A stretch of 64,000 bases of DNA from Leptothermofonsia sichuanensis E412 (GCF_019891175.1 NZ_CP072600.1:2914001-2978000); one strand, 5' to 3'. Counted from the first letter of the stretch, positions 46,530 through 56,930 are shown. The notes: generated by a model from the sequence alone, not told the origin. Translations and numbers: made by a program.

Positions 46530-49500
46530 ATGCTAGAGCGTTCTATGGATCAGACTGGCGCGGGTGTAAATCACTCTACAATGGGCAACCCTGACAACTC
46601 CCCAACGAACGGTTCTGCCAGTTTTGCCAGCGGTTCCCCCCATGTCGAAACCGCCCACCCCGTCCCGCGCCCTTCGCTTCCAGTGAATCCTCTGGCATAT
46701 ACGGACTCTTTTGAACGCAGGCACATTGGACCCAGTCCAGAGGATATTACCCAGATGCTGGCACTGCTGGGGTTTAAGAGTCTGGATGACCTGATTGAGG
46801 CGACGATTCCGGCCAGTATTCGAATGTCGCGATCGCTCCATCTGGAGTCCGCCAGAAGCGAATACGAACTACTCCAGGAACTCAGGGAAATTGCCCAGGA
46901 AAACCAGGTTTACCGATCCTTCATTGGCCTGGGGTATTACAATTGCATCACTCCAACGGTGATTCAGCGGAACATTCTGGAAAATCCTGCCTGGTACACT
47001 CAATACACTCCCTACCAGCCTGAAATTGCCCAGGGTCGGCTGGAAGCACTGCTCAACTTTCAGACCATGGTCACGGACCTGACCGGGCTGGAAATTGCCA
47101 ACGCTTCTCTGCTGGATGAAGCCACAGCGGCGGCGGAAGCCATGACCATGAGCTACGGGGTCAGTAAGACGGGTTCCAGAGCCTTCTGGGTATCCGCAGA
47201 ATGTCATCCCCAGACCATTGAAGTCTTGCAGACCCGCGCCCGCCCTCTGGGAATTGAGATTGTAATCGGCGACCACCGTACCTTCCAGTTTGAGCAGCCC
47301 GTGTTTGGAGTGCTGCTTCAGTACCCTGCCAGCGATGGAGCCATTTATGACTATCAGGCATTTTGCGATCGCGCCCATGCCGCAGGAGCACTGGTCACCG
47401 TGGCAGCCGATCTGCTCAGTCTGACCCTGCTCAAACCTCCCGGTGAATTTGGTGCCGACATCGCGGTGGGGAATACCCAACGATTTGGGGTCCCCCTAGG
47501 CTACGGTGGTCCCCACGCGGCATACTTTGCCACAAAAGAAGCCTTCAAACGGCAACTTCCTGGTCGCCTGGTGGGGGTGTCGAAAGATGTCCACGGTCAT
47601 CCCGCCCTGCGACTGGCACTCCAGACCCGCGAACAGCACATTCGCCGGGATAAAGCGACCAGCAATATCTGCACGGCCCAGGTGTTGCTGGCAATTATCG
47701 CCAGTACCTACGCGGTCTACCACGGTCCCCAGGGCTTGCGCCAGATCGCAGAACGGGTTCACTGTATGACCGGAATTCTGGCAGAAGGGCTGCATAAGCT
47801 GGGCTACACCCTGGGCACAGAACCCTACTTTGATACTCTGCGGGTTACGGTTCCTGAAGGCAAGGCAAAGGACATTGTCAGACGCGCCCATTCTCACCAC
47901 ATCAACCTGCGCCAGATTGACGATCGCAGTTTCGGGATTTCCCTGGATGAAACCGTTTCCTCCGATGACCTGATTGCCCTGTTCCAGATTTTTGCCGGGG
48001 AACAGATTGCCCACTTTACACCGGAGGATGTGCTGTCCCACTGTCCGGTACCCTGTCTGCCTCCTCCCCTGAGCCGCACCAGTGCCTATCTGACCCATCC
48101 GGTCTTTAACTCCTACCATTCCGAAACTGAGTTGCTGCGTTACCTGTACCGCTTGCAGTCAAAAGATTTGTCGCTAACCACGGCAATGATTCCCCTCGGA
48201 TCCTGCACCATGAAGCTGAATGCCACGACTGAGATGGTACCCATCACCTGGGCAGAGTTCAGCCAGATCCATCCCTTTGCACCGCTGGATCAGACCAGGG
48301 GCTATCAACGACTGTTTGAGCAATTGGAGGAGTGGCTGGCAGAAATTACCGGCTTTGCTGGCATCTCCCTTCAGCCCAATGCTGGCTCCCAGGGAGAGTA
48401 TGCCGGACTGCTGGTGATTCGCCAGTACCATGAATCCCGAGGCGATCGCCACCGGAATGTGTGCCTGATTCCCCAGTCTGCTCACGGCACCAACCCCGCC
48501 AGTGCGGTGATGGCGGGTATGCAGGTGGTTGCAGTTGCCTGCGATCGGGATGGCAACATTGACCTGGCAGACCTGAAGGCAAAGGCTGAGCAACATCGGG
48601 ATCAACTGGCTGCCCTGATGGTGACCTACCCTTCCACCCACGGGGTGTTTGAGGAATCGATTCGGGAAATTTGCAGCCTCATCCATGCCTGTGGAGGGCA
48701 GGTCTATATGGACGGTGCCAACATGAACGCCCAGGTGGGGCTGTGCCGTCCGGCTGACTTTGGGGCAGATGTGTGTCATTTGAATTTACATAAAACCTTC
48801 TGTATTCCCCACGGCGGGGGTGGTCCCGGTATGGGTCCAATCGGGGTGGCGGCTCATCTGGTGCCATTTCTGCCCCGGCATCCACTGGTTTCCGTTGGAG
48901 GCAAAGAGGGAATTGGGGCGGTTTCGGCTGCGCCCTGGGGCAGTGCCAGTATCCTGCCGATTTCCTGGGTTTACATTGCCCTGATGGGGGCAGAAGGTTT
49001 GCGGAGAGCAACAGAAGTTGCGATTCTGAACGCCAACTACATTGCCAAGCGCCTGGAGAACCATTACCCGATTCTGTATAAGGGGAAGAATGGCCTAGTT
49101 GCCCATGAGTGCATCATTGACCTGCGCCAGTTCAAGAAAACGGCTGAGATCGAAGTGGATGATATTGCCAAACGATTGATTGATTATGGCTTTCACCCAC
49201 CCACGGTATCGTGGCCCGTGGCTGGCACTATGATGGTGGAACCAACGGAAAGCGAGTCTAAACAAGAGTTAGACCGTTTTTGTGATGCCATGATTGCCAT
49301 TCGGGAAGAAATTCGTGAAATTGAAGCGGGCAAAGCTGATCGACAGGATAATCTGCTGAAAAATGCGCCCCATACCGTGTTTGCTCTGACGACGGATGAA
49401 TGGAGCCATCCCTACTCCCGGCAACGAGCCGTTTACCCGGATGCATGGACACGGGAAAACAAATTCTGGGCCGCTGTGGGACGGATTGACCAAGCCTATG

Positions 49501-49550
49501 GCGATCGCAACCTGGTCTGCACCTGCCCGTCGATGGGAGCCTATAGCTAA
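46530..49550 (+). CDS. gcvP: Glycine dehydrogenase (decarboxylating), P protein
   Basis: About 1006 residues from the ATG at 46530; an open TTG frame begins 18 bases earlier. The first 50 residues are Ser/Pro-rich, then [20 protein letters not shown] opens the P protein. The two homologous halves are fused, as in bacteria with a single-chain enzyme. PLP is held by the lysine near residue 755 in [33 protein letters not shown] and [14 protein letters not shown] are also conserved. It decarboxylates glycine and loads the residue on the H protein. Confidence 0.96.
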   Translation: MLERSMDQTGAGVNHSTMGNPDNSPTNGSASFASGSPHVETAHPVPRPSLPVNPLAYTDSFERRHIGPSPEDITQMLALLGFKSLDDLIEATIPASIRMSRSLHLESARSEYELLQELREIAQENQVYRSFIGLGYYNCITPTVIQRNILENPAWYTQYTPYQPEIAQGRLEALLNFQTMVTDLTGLEIANASLLDEATAAAEAMTMSYGVSKTGSRAFWVSAECHPQTIEVLQTRARPLGIEIVIGDHRTFQFEQPVFGVLLQYPASDGAIYDYQAFCDRAHAAGALVTVAADLLSLTLLKPPGEFGADIAVGNTQRFGVPLGYGGPHAAYFATKEAFKRQLPGRLVGVSKDVHGHPALRLALQTREQHIRRDKATSNICTAQVLLAIIASTYAVYHGPQGLRQIAERVHCMTGILAEGLHKLGYTLGTEPYFDTLRVTVPEGKAKDIVRRAHSHHINLRQIDDRSFGISLDETVSSDDLIALFQIFAGEQIAHFTPEDVLSHCPVPCLPPPLSRTSAYLTHPVFNSYHSETELLRYLYRLQSKDLSLTTAMIPLGSCTMKLNATTEMVPITWAEFSQIHPFAPLDQTRGYQRLFEQLEEWLAEITGFAGISLQPNAGSQGEYAGLLVIRQYHESRGDRHRNVCLIPQSAHGTNPASAVMAGMQVVAVACDRDGNIDLADLKAKAEQHRDQLAALMVTYPSTHGVFEESIREICSLIHACGGQVYMDGANMNAQVGLCRPADFGADVCHLNLHKTFCIPHGGGGPGMGPIGVAAHLVPFLPRHPLVSVGGKEGIGAVSAAPWGSASILPISWVYIALMGAEGLRRATEVAILNANYIAKRLENHYPILYKGKNGLVAHECIIDLRQFKKTAEIEVDDIAKRLIDYGFHPPTVSWPVAGTMMVEPTESESKQELDRFCDAMIAIREEIREIEAGKADRQDNLLKNAPHTVFALTTDEWSHPYSRQRAVYPDAWTRENKFWAAVGRIDQAYGDRNLVCTCPSMGAYS

Positions 49551-49949
49551 CCCGGACACTGGCGATTGAGGGTTGCTGAATAGCCCTGTGAATTAGAGGT
49601 GAGGGGTGCCCACGGGGGACGCACTCCATCACTTCACGATCTGAAATCGAAGATCCAAAATCCAAAATGGTATTAAATAGAGTGTAGAAAGAGTGCAGAA
49701 GGGTTCTCTCTGACCTGACGAATCTTCTTTGGAGTGTTCGTCCCTTCTGCAATCCCTTCGGGTTACTTCTTCCCAGTTGTTCAATGGAATTCGGGAAGTG
49801 GAAGTCAGCAGTCAAGCAACGCTTCAAGCTCTGGCTTTTAAGCTCTGGATCATGGCTCAGATGAACGATATCTGACGCCAGCGCCTATGATTAACCTGAG
49901 GCTAGAACGTAACGGATACGGGATTAAGCAAACAAGGATCTATCGCTTC
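49551..49949. other. Spacer between gcvP and the exoribonuclease gene
   Basis: No gene in about 400 bases. A partial GGTTGCTGAATAGCC repeat lies at 49572-49590. The rest probably contains the promoter of the exoribonuclease gene; AAGG at 49934 is the likely ribosome-binding site for the ATG at 49950. Confidence 0.5.
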
Positions 49950-52307
49950 ATGGAATTTTCGATCGCCGCCCTCCTCGCCAATTTTGCAGATGATAAATTG
50001 GTCGCCCCCAAAGCATTGGAAAAGAAATTAGATTGTGTGGATGAAGCCAGCCAGCGCAAGTTGCAAATTGCCCTGGATGCGCTGGAACGCATTGGCATCC
50101 TGGTTAAGGAACGCGGAAAATACAAACGGGTTTCAGAAGAAGGCGTAGTCGAAGGTAAGCTGCGCTGTTCCAGTAAGGGCTTTTGTTTTGCCATTCAAGA
50201 TATTGAAGGGTCAGAAGATATTTATATCCGGGAAAGTCAGTTGAACAATGCCTGGAATGGCGATCGGGTCTTAGTCCGGGTGACAAAGGAAGGAAGTCGT
50301 CGTCGCAGTCCAGAAGGGGAGGTGCGCCTGATTTTAGAGCGCTCTAATCCCTCGGTACTGGCTCGTGTGAAGCAGACTGATAACGGTTTTCGGGCAGTTC
50401 CTCTGGACGATCGACTCCTGTTTGAACTGCAACTGCAACCCAACGGAGGAAATCTGGAATCAGCAATTGACCAGTTGGTGCATGTTGAGGTTCTACGCTA
50501 TCCCCTGGGACAAAATCCTCCATTGGGCAGAGTTGCGCAAATTCTAGGGACAGATACAGACGCCTCCGATATCGACATTGTCTGTTGCAAGCATGACCTG
50601 CCGCGTCAGTTCCCGGATCCTGTGTTGGAGGCGGCGAAGGAACTACCGGGCAAAATTAGCAGAGCAGAGCTTAAAAAACGACTTGATCTGCGTAAACTAA
50701 CTACCCTCACACTGAAGGCAGATACCGTTCAGGCGAACGATAGCCTGGATGATGCGATCACTCTACAGAAAACGAAACAGGGAGACTGGCAGTTAGGTAT
50801 CCACATTGCCGACGTTGCCTACTACGTTAAACCAGACTCCCCCATCGACCGGGAGGCGCGCAAACGAGGAACCTCCATTTATCTAGGCGATGTGGTGGTT
50901 TCCATGCTACCCGATGAAATTTCCAGTAACCTCTGTGCTTTAAGGGCAGGAAAAGACCGGCTGGCAGTTTCGGTTCTGGTGACGCTGGACGCCGAAGGAC
51001 AGGTCATTGAATATGAAATTCAACCAACCGTGATTCAGGTAGACTATCAGCTCAGCTACCAGCAGGCTCAGGCAATTTTGGAGCGATTGTCGGGTCAGCC
51101 AGCCGCCGTGGATATTGCTCAGTTTTCCAGTATTTATGAACTTTTAGACCAGATTGCGGCTCTGAGTAAAGCGCTGGAACGCCAGCGTCGCAGGCGGGGA
51201 GCCTTTGAGTTGAACCTGCCAGAAAAACCGATGTCTGGCAACACCAGTGACACTGAGGTGGGTAAGCTGTTGTTCTCCCCCAAGTTCCACTATGACGATG
51301 AGGGTGCGCTGGGAGCGATGGTGGTCACCCCTTCTACTCCCACCCACGCCATGATTGCCGAATTGATGCTGCTGGCAAACCAGTTAGTTGCTGAACATTT
51401 ACAGGAACTGGGGGTTCCGGGCATCTATCGGGTTCATCCCACACCAGACCCAGATGATGTGCTGGAATTGATGAAACTGGCGGCAAATATGGAGATTGAA
51501 CTGCATCTGGAGCAGGAAGATACTGTTCAGCCCCAGGATTATCAACACTTTACTCAAAAGTTTGCGGAATCGGATGCAGAACGGGTATTGACCTATCTGC
51601 TTCTGGAAACACTGAAACCAGCCTTCTACAGCACCACGCCAAAATCTCATTTTGGGCTGGCGCTGGAACATGGATACACCCACTTTACCTCGCCAGTACG
51701 ACGTTACCCTGACCTGCTGGTTCAACGGGTGTTGCACGCTGTGTTTGAGGAAGGGCGCGATCGCAAATCCACCCGCTCTAAGGAAACGGTCAATCTGCGC
51801 CATAGCTCCAGCCACGGCAACATTAGTTGGAATGTGCTGCCTCCAGAAATTCAACAGGAACTGGAGTCTGACTTTGCATCTGTTGTGGTTCACCTGGGCG
51901 AGCGAGAAAAGATTGCCCAGGAAGCTGAGCAGGATCTGGAAGGGCTTAAAAAAGCCGAGCTAATGCGGGAACGAACCGGCGAAATCTTCCACGGTTTGAT
52001 TACCGGCGTCCAGTCCTATGGTCTGTTTGTGGAAATTGAAGAACTCCTGGTCGAAGGGCTGGTCCACGTCAGTTCTCTCAAAGATGATTGGTACGAGTAT
52101 CGCTCCCGCCAGCAAACCCTGGTCGGACGCAAAAACCGAAAACAATATCAGCTAGGCGATCGCATCGAAGTCCAGGTCAAAAGTGTTGATTACTACCGAC
52201 AGCAGATTGATCTGATTGCTGTGGGCGGCGGCAGCGAAGCGATCGAAGATGATAGCGATATGGACGAGGAAGAGGATATGGACGAGGAGGAGGATGGATT
52301 GGATTGA
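49950..52307 (+). CDS. rnr: RNase II/R-family exoribonuclease
   Basis: About 785 residues from the ATG at 49950, chosen because MEFSIAALLANFADDKLV is the natural N-terminus and AAGG precedes it; the open frame begins 63 bases earlier. The order is a winged-helix-like N-terminus, cold-shock domains (SSKGFCFAIQDIEGSEDIYI), the RNB catalytic domain (DDAITLQKTKQGDWQLGIHI then IADVAYYV with the metal aspartates; YLGDVVVSMLPDEIS), and an S1 domain (GEIFHGLITGVQSYGLFVEI). The last 20 residues are almost entirely Asp and Glu. It degrades RNA 3' to 5'. The acidic tail replaces the Lys-rich tail of E. coli RNase R and is unusual. rnr is the closest symbol. Confidence 0.92.
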   Translation: MEFSIAALLANFADDKLVAPKALEKKLDCVDEASQRKLQIALDALERIGILVKERGKYKRVSEEGVVEGKLRCSSKGFCFAIQDIEGSEDIYIRESQLNNAWNGDRVLVRVTKEGSRRRSPEGEVRLILERSNPSVLARVKQTDNGFRAVPLDDRLLFELQLQPNGGNLESAIDQLVHVEVLRYPLGQNPPLGRVAQILGTDTDASDIDIVCCKHDLPRQFPDPVLEAAKELPGKISRAELKKRLDLRKLTTLTLKADTVQANDSLDDAITLQKTKQGDWQLGIHIADVAYYVKPDSPIDREARKRGTSIYLGDVVVSMLPDEISSNLCALRAGKDRLAVSVLVTLDAEGQVIEYEIQPTVIQVDYQLSYQQAQAILERLSGQPAAVDIAQFSSIYELLDQIAALSKALERQRRRRGAFELNLPEKPMSGNTSDTEVGKLLFSPKFHYDDEGALGAMVVTPSTPTHAMIAELMLLANQLVAEHLQELGVPGIYRVHPTPDPDDVLELMKLAANMEIELHLEQEDTVQPQDYQHFTQKFAESDAERVLTYLLLETLKPAFYSTTPKSHFGLALEHGYTHFTSPVRRYPDLLVQRVLHAVFEEGRDRKSTRSKETVNLRHSSSHGNISWNVLPPEIQQELESDFASVVVHLGEREKIAQEAEQDLEGLKKAELMRERTGEIFHGLITGVQSYGLFVEIEELLVEGLVHVSSLKDDWYEYRSRQQTLVGRKNRKQYQLGDRIEVQVKSVDYYRQQIDLIAVGGGSEAIEDDSDMDEEEDMDEEEDGLD

Positions 52308-52376
52308 AGGGAGGGGTGAAGAGGTCAGGAGTTGAAAATTGAAAATTGAAAGTGGGAAGTGGATTCAATCAAGTGA

Positions 52377-52562
52377 AAAACTTAAAAGTTCTATCACAAA
52401 CTTAAAAGTTCTATCACAGAGACATAGAGGGCACAAAGAAATTACTCTGTGTTCTCCGTGCCTCTGTGGTGAAGTTTCAGGATATGAAATCCTTATTCCT
52501 GGCAACTAACCACTAACCACCTCCTCTCTCCTCTCTCCTCTCTCCTCACCTCCTCTCCCCTG
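52377..52562. repeat. Direct repeat, dispersed palindrome and CT-rich heptamers before ubiX
   Basis: AAACTTAAAAGTTCTATCAC occurs twice in a row (52378-52417). The second copy merges into a palindrome of the ACAGAGACACAGAG family (52408-52485). From 52518 the heptamer CTCTCCT runs for about four units to the ubiX start. No clear ribosome-binding site is left for ubiX, and its first ten codons (Ser/Pro/Leu) are probably repeat-derived. Confidence 0.8.
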
Positions 52563-53201
52563 ATGTCCCTCCCTTCCCCCCTTCCCCTCCCTTCTCCCCC
52601 CCTCATCCTTGGCATTACGGGGGCCTCCGGGCTAATTTATGCCGTCCGGGCTTTGAAGTATTTGCTTCAGGCAGAGTATGCGATCGAACTGGTGGCTTCT
52701 AAATCGGTCTACATGGTCTGGCAGGCAGAGCAAGGTGTGCGGATGCCAGGAGAGCCAGAACAACAGGAGCAGTTTTGGCGAGAACAGGCAGGGGTGGAAA
52801 CAGCCGGTAAACTGACCTGCCATCCCTGGAGCGATGTGGGCGCCACAATTGCCAGTGGCTCTTTCCGCACATTGGGAATGGTGATTATCCCATGCAGTAT
52901 GGGTACAGTGGGGAAACTGGCGGCTGGACTGAGTTCTGACCTGCTGGAACGGGCAGCCGATGTGCAACTGAAGGAAGGGCGGAAGCTGGTGCTGGTGCCC
53001 CGTGAAACACCCTTTAGCCTGATTCATTTGCGCAACCTGACCACCCTGGCTGAAGCAGGTGCTCGCATTGTGCCCGCCATTCCCGCCTGGTATCACAACC
53101 CGCAAACGGTGGAAGATCTGGTCGATTTTGTGGTTGCCCGTGCTCTGGATCAACTGGACATTGATTGTGTTCCCCTGACCCGATGGCAGGGACATTTTTA
53201 A
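52563..53201 (+). CDS. ubiX: Flavin prenyltransferase UbiX
   Basis: 212 residues. ILGITGASGLIYAVRALKYL starts the flavodoxin-like UbiX/Pad1 family after a low-complexity leader of about 14 residues. VIIPCSMGTVGKLAAGLSSD, the VLVPRETPFSLIHLRNLTTL segment and PAIPAWYHNPQTVEDLVDFV are diagnostic. It attaches dimethylallyl phosphate to FMN to make the prenyl-FMN used by UbiD decarboxylases, in cyanobacteria for plastoquinone-type head-group synthesis. An in-frame alternative start inside the repeats cannot be excluded. Confidence 0.94.
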   Translation: MSLPSPLPLPSPPLILGITGASGLIYAVRALKYLLQAEYAIELVASKSVYMVWQAEQGVRMPGEPEQQEQFWREQAGVETAGKLTCHPWSDVGATIASGSFRTLGMVIIPCSMGTVGKLAAGLSSDLLERAADVQLKEGRKLVLVPRETPFSLIHLRNLTTLAEAGARIVPAIPAWYHNPQTVEDLVDFVVARALDQLDIDCVPLTRWQGHF

Positions 53202-53310
53202 CCCATTTGGCAGATTATTAGTGCATACCTTCCCTACAGCCAGGAGATAGATACGGTTGACGACAGAAATCAGCCGATGAAATCTGTCCAAACCAGTACC
53301 TTTCTCCCCT

Positions 53311-53997
53311 ATGTTAATTAACCGAATTGCGCCTCCTTCTTGCTCCAGCTTTCTTCAAGCAGATTTAGATGAAGCTGCAAAAGCACTTTCTACCATCACA
53401 CGCACGATCGCCAATCTGGATCCAGCAACCCGTGAGCACTGCCAGCGATTGGCCATTCAGGGGAAAGCCTTTGGAGAATTTCTCAGCCTCTCTGAACTGG
53501 ACATTCATACCCTGATGTGGGGCGGGTACTTACACGACATTGGGAAAGTTGGAATTCCCATCGATGTTCTGCTCAAGCCCGGACTACTCACAGACGCCGA
53601 GTGGGAGGTGATCAAGCAACATGTTTTGATTGGTGAGCATATTTGCTACTCACTGTTTGCCATGGAGCGAGTAATTCCCCTTATCCGACATCACCACGAA
53701 CATTGGGACGGCTCTGGCTATCCTGACCGACTCGCAGGAGAGCAAATCCCTTTTCTAGCCCGGATCATCCAGATTCTTGATGTGTATGACGCGCTTACCC
53801 ATGAGCGCTCCTACAAACCCACTTATACCCATGCACGCGCCTTAGAAATCATGGCTGAAGAAACGGCAAAGGGCTGGTATCAGAAGGAACTTGTACAACA
53901 GTTCTTTGCTTTTATCTCTAGAGAACGGGGAGACTGGGGGCTGGAATCCCTGTTTCTGGATGAACCACTAGCAAATGGTTGTCTAGTTTCTGAATAG
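53311..53997 (+). CDS. Stand-alone HD-GYP domain phosphodiesterase-like protein
   Basis: 228 residues, nearly all HD-GYP domain. The HD pair is in GGYLHDIGKVGIP (H75, D76), followed by HVLIGEHICYSL and the GYP motif HHHEHWDGSGYPDR near 127-140, then LDVYDALTHERSYK. HD-GYP enzymes hydrolyse cyclic di-GMP or related dinucleotides. Typical versions carry a receiver domain or sensor; this one has only about 35 extra N-terminal residues. It lies 109 bases after ubiX and about 155 bases before the sigma-like gene, and could be either an independent gene or the first member of the CHAT-CHASE2 neighbourhood. Confidence 0.9.
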   Translation: MLINRIAPPSCSSFLQADLDEAAKALSTITRTIANLDPATREHCQRLAIQGKAFGEFLSLSELDIHTLMWGGYLHDIGKVGIPIDVLLKPGLLTDAEWEVIKQHVLIGEHICYSLFAMERVIPLIRHHHEHWDGSGYPDRLAGEQIPFLARIIQILDVYDALTHERSYKPTYTHARALEIMAEETAKGWYQKELVQQFFAFISRERGDWGLESLFLDEPLANGCLVSE

Positions 53998-54008
53998 AAC
54001 GCCGATAC

Positions 54009-54074
54009 AGAAATCGGATTTCTTCTCTCGGATACCCAGGTTTCGTTGAATTTCTCACCAGAAATCCGATTTCT
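54009..54074. repeat. Pair of mirrored palindromes AGAAATCGGATTTCT / AGAAATCCGATTTCT
   Basis: Each 15-mer is nearly self-complementary, and the two are exact complements of one another, 36 bases apart, just after the HD-GYP stop. They could fold as one long hairpin or two small ones. The type is common in filamentous cyanobacterial genomes and may act as a terminator here. Confidence 0.7.
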
Positions 54075-54152
54075 TGGGATTCTGAACCGATGCTCTAGAT
54101 CCCAGAAAATCTTTCTGAGACAATGACACCCGACTCCTTCTGAGGACTTTTC

Positions 54153-55490
54153 ATGGGTAATGCGTCGCGATACTGGACACTGGCCAAACTTAACAGTGCT
54201 GGGCAACTAAAGAGGGAAGAAATTGCCTCTGCCAAAGCTTTCTTTAAACAGCAGTTTCCAGACTTTAATGACCGGGATGTACCAGATTCATTGGTACAGA
54301 GCCGGCTGATGCAACTCATGTCCCAGAATCAGGATCTGGTGCAACTATCGCAACTCTGTCTCCGTTGTTTTATTTCTGATCAGGTGCAGCAAGTGTGTAT
54401 CCAGCTTGAAGCCCGATTTGGCGAGCGTCACGGCTTTACTCGTAAAGACCTGTTTCCCTTTGTTCTGGATGATGATGGGAAACGTGGCTATCAATCCTTT
54501 GCAATCGCAGTGTTGAGCAACTTTGACCCTGCACGCAGCAGCCTTGCAACCTGGACCAGCCGACTGGTGAGGCATCATCGAGAACTGAATGCATTTTTGC
54601 TGGAATGTGGGGTTTATCTTCTCAGTGATTGGGCAATTTTGAACGATACGACCCCCAGAAAGCTTGAGCAGGTATTCACTGAGGTATATCCTCGCACATC
54701 TTTAGAAGTGTGCCAGGCGATCGCCCTGCTGAATAGTTACCATGAAATTTATCGCCAGAAACGGCTCAGGCAACGCTTGGAAGGAACCACCACTGGACAC
54801 TGCCCGCCTCCAACGCCAGACCAACTGGAAGCCATCAGTCATCGGCTGCGGCAAAAAGTGGACCTTACCCTTGCCCCCGAAACTGTGTTAACCAGACTTC
54901 AGTCAATGGCAGAACGATTGCGGCAGCACCGGATTGCCGCCCGTCGAGGCACACCTGAAACCGAAGCGTTAACCACCCCCGATCTGATGGTCACTCCTGA
55001 CGTGACCGACGAACACGACCCTGATCAGTTTTTACAGCTTTACCGGCAGCAGTTCGCAGACTGTTTGCAACGAGCACTGCAACGGGTGGTGAGCGATCGC
55101 CTGCAAACCATCAAACCCCCTAAAAACAAACACTTTGTCACCGCTCTGCAACTATTTCACTGCCAGAAAATGTCCATGACCGAGATTGCTACTCGCATTG
55201 GTCTGAAAGCTCAGTTTGAAGTGAGTCGTCTACTGAAGCTCAAAGAATTTCGTGCAGATGTGCGTCACTGGATGCTGAATTATCTGCGTGATGGTGTAGC
55301 AGCTCTGGCAAAGGACTTTATCGACCCCAACCAACTTCAAACCCGCGATGCTCAGATTGAAGCCGCTCTGAACCAACAAATTGAAGAAGTCATTGGTTCG
55401 GATGAAAAGCAAGCCAATACCCCAAAAAATTTCCTGGTAGACAGTCTGTTTGCTCGCAAGCTTTGTGAGTATCTGGATGGGATAGGGTGA
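54153..55490 (+). CDS. Sigma-70-like conserved cyanobacterial protein
   Basis: 445 residues of no named family that I can assign. Two segments recall sigma-70 factors. FDPARSSLATWTSRLVRHHR (about 126-145) resembles the region 2 pattern FDP-RG---TW. ALQLFHCQKMSMTEIATRIG (about 330-350), followed by FEVSRLLKLKEFR, looks like a region-4 helix-turn-helix. Between them is a charged helical linker with DWAILNDTTPRKLEQVF. It may bind RNA polymerase or DNA, but the core-binding residues cannot be checked by eye. A GAGG sits 12 bases before the ATG. It is followed on the same strand by DUF1822, CHAT-CHASE2 and DUF928 genes, an order I believe recurs in cyanobacteria. Confidence 0.7.
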   Translation: MGNASRYWTLAKLNSAGQLKREEIASAKAFFKQQFPDFNDRDVPDSLVQSRLMQLMSQNQDLVQLSQLCLRCFISDQVQQVCIQLEARFGERHGFTRKDLFPFVLDDDGKRGYQSFAIAVLSNFDPARSSLATWTSRLVRHHRELNAFLLECGVYLLSDWAILNDTTPRKLEQVFTEVYPRTSLEVCQAIALLNSYHEIYRQKRLRQRLEGTTTGHCPPPTPDQLEAISHRLRQKVDLTLAPETVLTRLQSMAERLRQHRIAARRGTPETEALTTPDLMVTPDVTDEHDPDQFLQLYRQQFADCLQRALQRVVSDRLQTIKPPKNKHFVTALQLFHCQKMSMTEIATRIGLKAQFEVSRLLKLKEFRADVRHWMLNYLRDGVAALAKDFIDPNQLQTRDAQIEAALNQQIEEVIGSDEKQANTPKNFLVDSLFARKLCEYLDGIG

Positions 55491-55736
55491 AGAATCGAAG
55501 GCAGAAAACAGAAAATAGAAAACAGAAAATAGAAAACAGGAAATTGAGACGAGACATGAATTCCGAACTCTGAACTCTAAACTTTCAACATCCCGTTATC
55601 CTTTGTTTCCTATGCCCTGTTCCCTGTCCCCTGCTATATAACTTTCAACGTTCAGATCTGCTCTTCTCTCTGGACTCCTGACTAACAACTAACAACTAAT
55701 AACTAACAACTAACAACTCCCTTCCCCTTCCCTCCT
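55491..55736. repeat. Repeat-filled spacer before the DUF1822 gene
   Basis: AGAAAACAGAAAATAGAAAA units (55500-55540) lead into a block of about 110 bases (55551-55660; GACATGAATTCCGAACTCTG to CTTTCAACGTTCAGATCT). That block is repeated with about 80-85 percent identity at 57043-57160, before the CHAT-CHASE2 gene. TAACAAC/TAATAAC heptamers follow (55680-55720). Confidence 0.8.
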
Positions 55737-56930
55737 ATGAGTGAATCCATCATGTATTCCTTTGATCTCCTTGATGAAATAGAGCGCGTCTCAGACGCCG
55801 CGATCGCTCTCAGCCCGGATCAGATGCGGCAGGCTGCCGAACTGAGCCGGAGACTGCCGGATGCGGAACAATGGCAAACGTACCTGAATGCACTGGCACT
55901 GATCAGTTTTGAAGAATGGCTACGCGGGCGGGCAAGGGAAGTTGTCCTCAATCGGGCAGACTGTTCCCTGCTGCATCCTTCCTATGCCGGGACAATTCCG
56001 GCAGTATGCAACCTGAATGCCAATCAGTTTCGGCTCTGTCTGATAGCCACCGGAAATCTGACGGACACGGTTTCAGTACCTAGAGCCGCGATCGAACTGC
56101 CAGAGTTTGTGGCTCACTTCTATGTGGCAGTAGAAATTCGTGAAGAACAGCAGCAGGGAATAGTCCAGGGTTTTCTTCGCCATGACCAGTTGCTTGCCTG
56201 TCAGCAGTCCCATCCGCTCTCCCCTGACGCTGATCAGACTTACTCACTACCCTATGACTGGTTTGAACAGGACCCTGATCGGCTGCTGCTACATTTGCGA
56301 TGCCTGGAACCCGATGCCATTCCTCTGCCTGAAATCACCCGCGATCGCGCCACTACCCTATCGAATCTATTCCAATTTCTGACCCAGCGGGCGGTCAACA
56401 CAGGACTCTGGCTGCGTGAACAGTGGGATGAGGTTGCCCAGGAAGTGGCCTGGGTGCTGCTTCCGCCTACCGCCACTTCCATGATGCGATCGCCAGTTCA
56501 AAGTTCATTCCAGCGATCGCCAGGAGAGGAATTTGCAGCGATCGTGCAGCAGTTAGAACGCAGTGGACTGCGGTTACCTGCTCAGGCACGAGGAGCTTAC
56601 CGGGACTGGATTATGGCAAACATCCCCCTGCGGCTCTATGCCATTGTGGGAGAAGTCCCCCCAACAGATCAGCGACCAGAATGGTCATTACTGCTTGTGC
56701 TGGGAGCACAGCCCAGAACCAGTCTGCCCCAGGGCATCAGCCTCCAGGTCAGCGACCCGACGGGCATCCTGGTTGAGCGCACCCTGGACTCCCAAACCAC
56801 GGCTGACTATCTGTTTGTCCAGGTTTCCGGTACCTGGGACGAAAAATTTCTCGCCAGCATCACCCTTCCCGATGGGGAACGATTGACCTTGCCACCGTTT
56901 GGGTTTCAACCAGTGAGGGGTGGGGAGTAG
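55737..56930 (+). CDS. DUF1822 family protein
   Basis: 397 residues (or 392 from the second ATG). FDLLDEIERVSDAAIALSPD at the start and FEEWLRGRAREVVLNRADC near residue 60 match the cyanobacterial DUF1822 family. The first half contains short beta-rich segments (VPRAAIELPEFVAHFYVAVE) and the C-terminal part another beta domain (RPEWSLLLVLGAQPRTSLPQ, LPDGERLTLPPFGFQPV). No catalytic motif or membrane segment is seen, so it is probably cytoplasmic. It lies between the sigma-like and CHAT-CHASE2 genes on the same strand and is a likely partner of them. Its function is unknown. Confidence 0.8.
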   Translation: MSESIMYSFDLLDEIERVSDAAIALSPDQMRQAAELSRRLPDAEQWQTYLNALALISFEEWLRGRAREVVLNRADCSLLHPSYAGTIPAVCNLNANQFRLCLIATGNLTDTVSVPRAAIELPEFVAHFYVAVEIREEQQQGIVQGFLRHDQLLACQQSHPLSPDADQTYSLPYDWFEQDPDRLLLHLRCLEPDAIPLPEITRDRATTLSNLFQFLTQRAVNTGLWLREQWDEVAQEVAWVLLPPTATSMMRSPVQSSFQRSPGEEFAAIVQQLERSGLRLPAQARGAYRDWIMANIPLRLYAIVGEVPPTDQRPEWSLLLVLGAQPRTSLPQGISLQVSDPTGILVERTLDSQTTADYLFVQVSGTWDEKFLASITLPDGERLTLPPFGFQPVRGGE

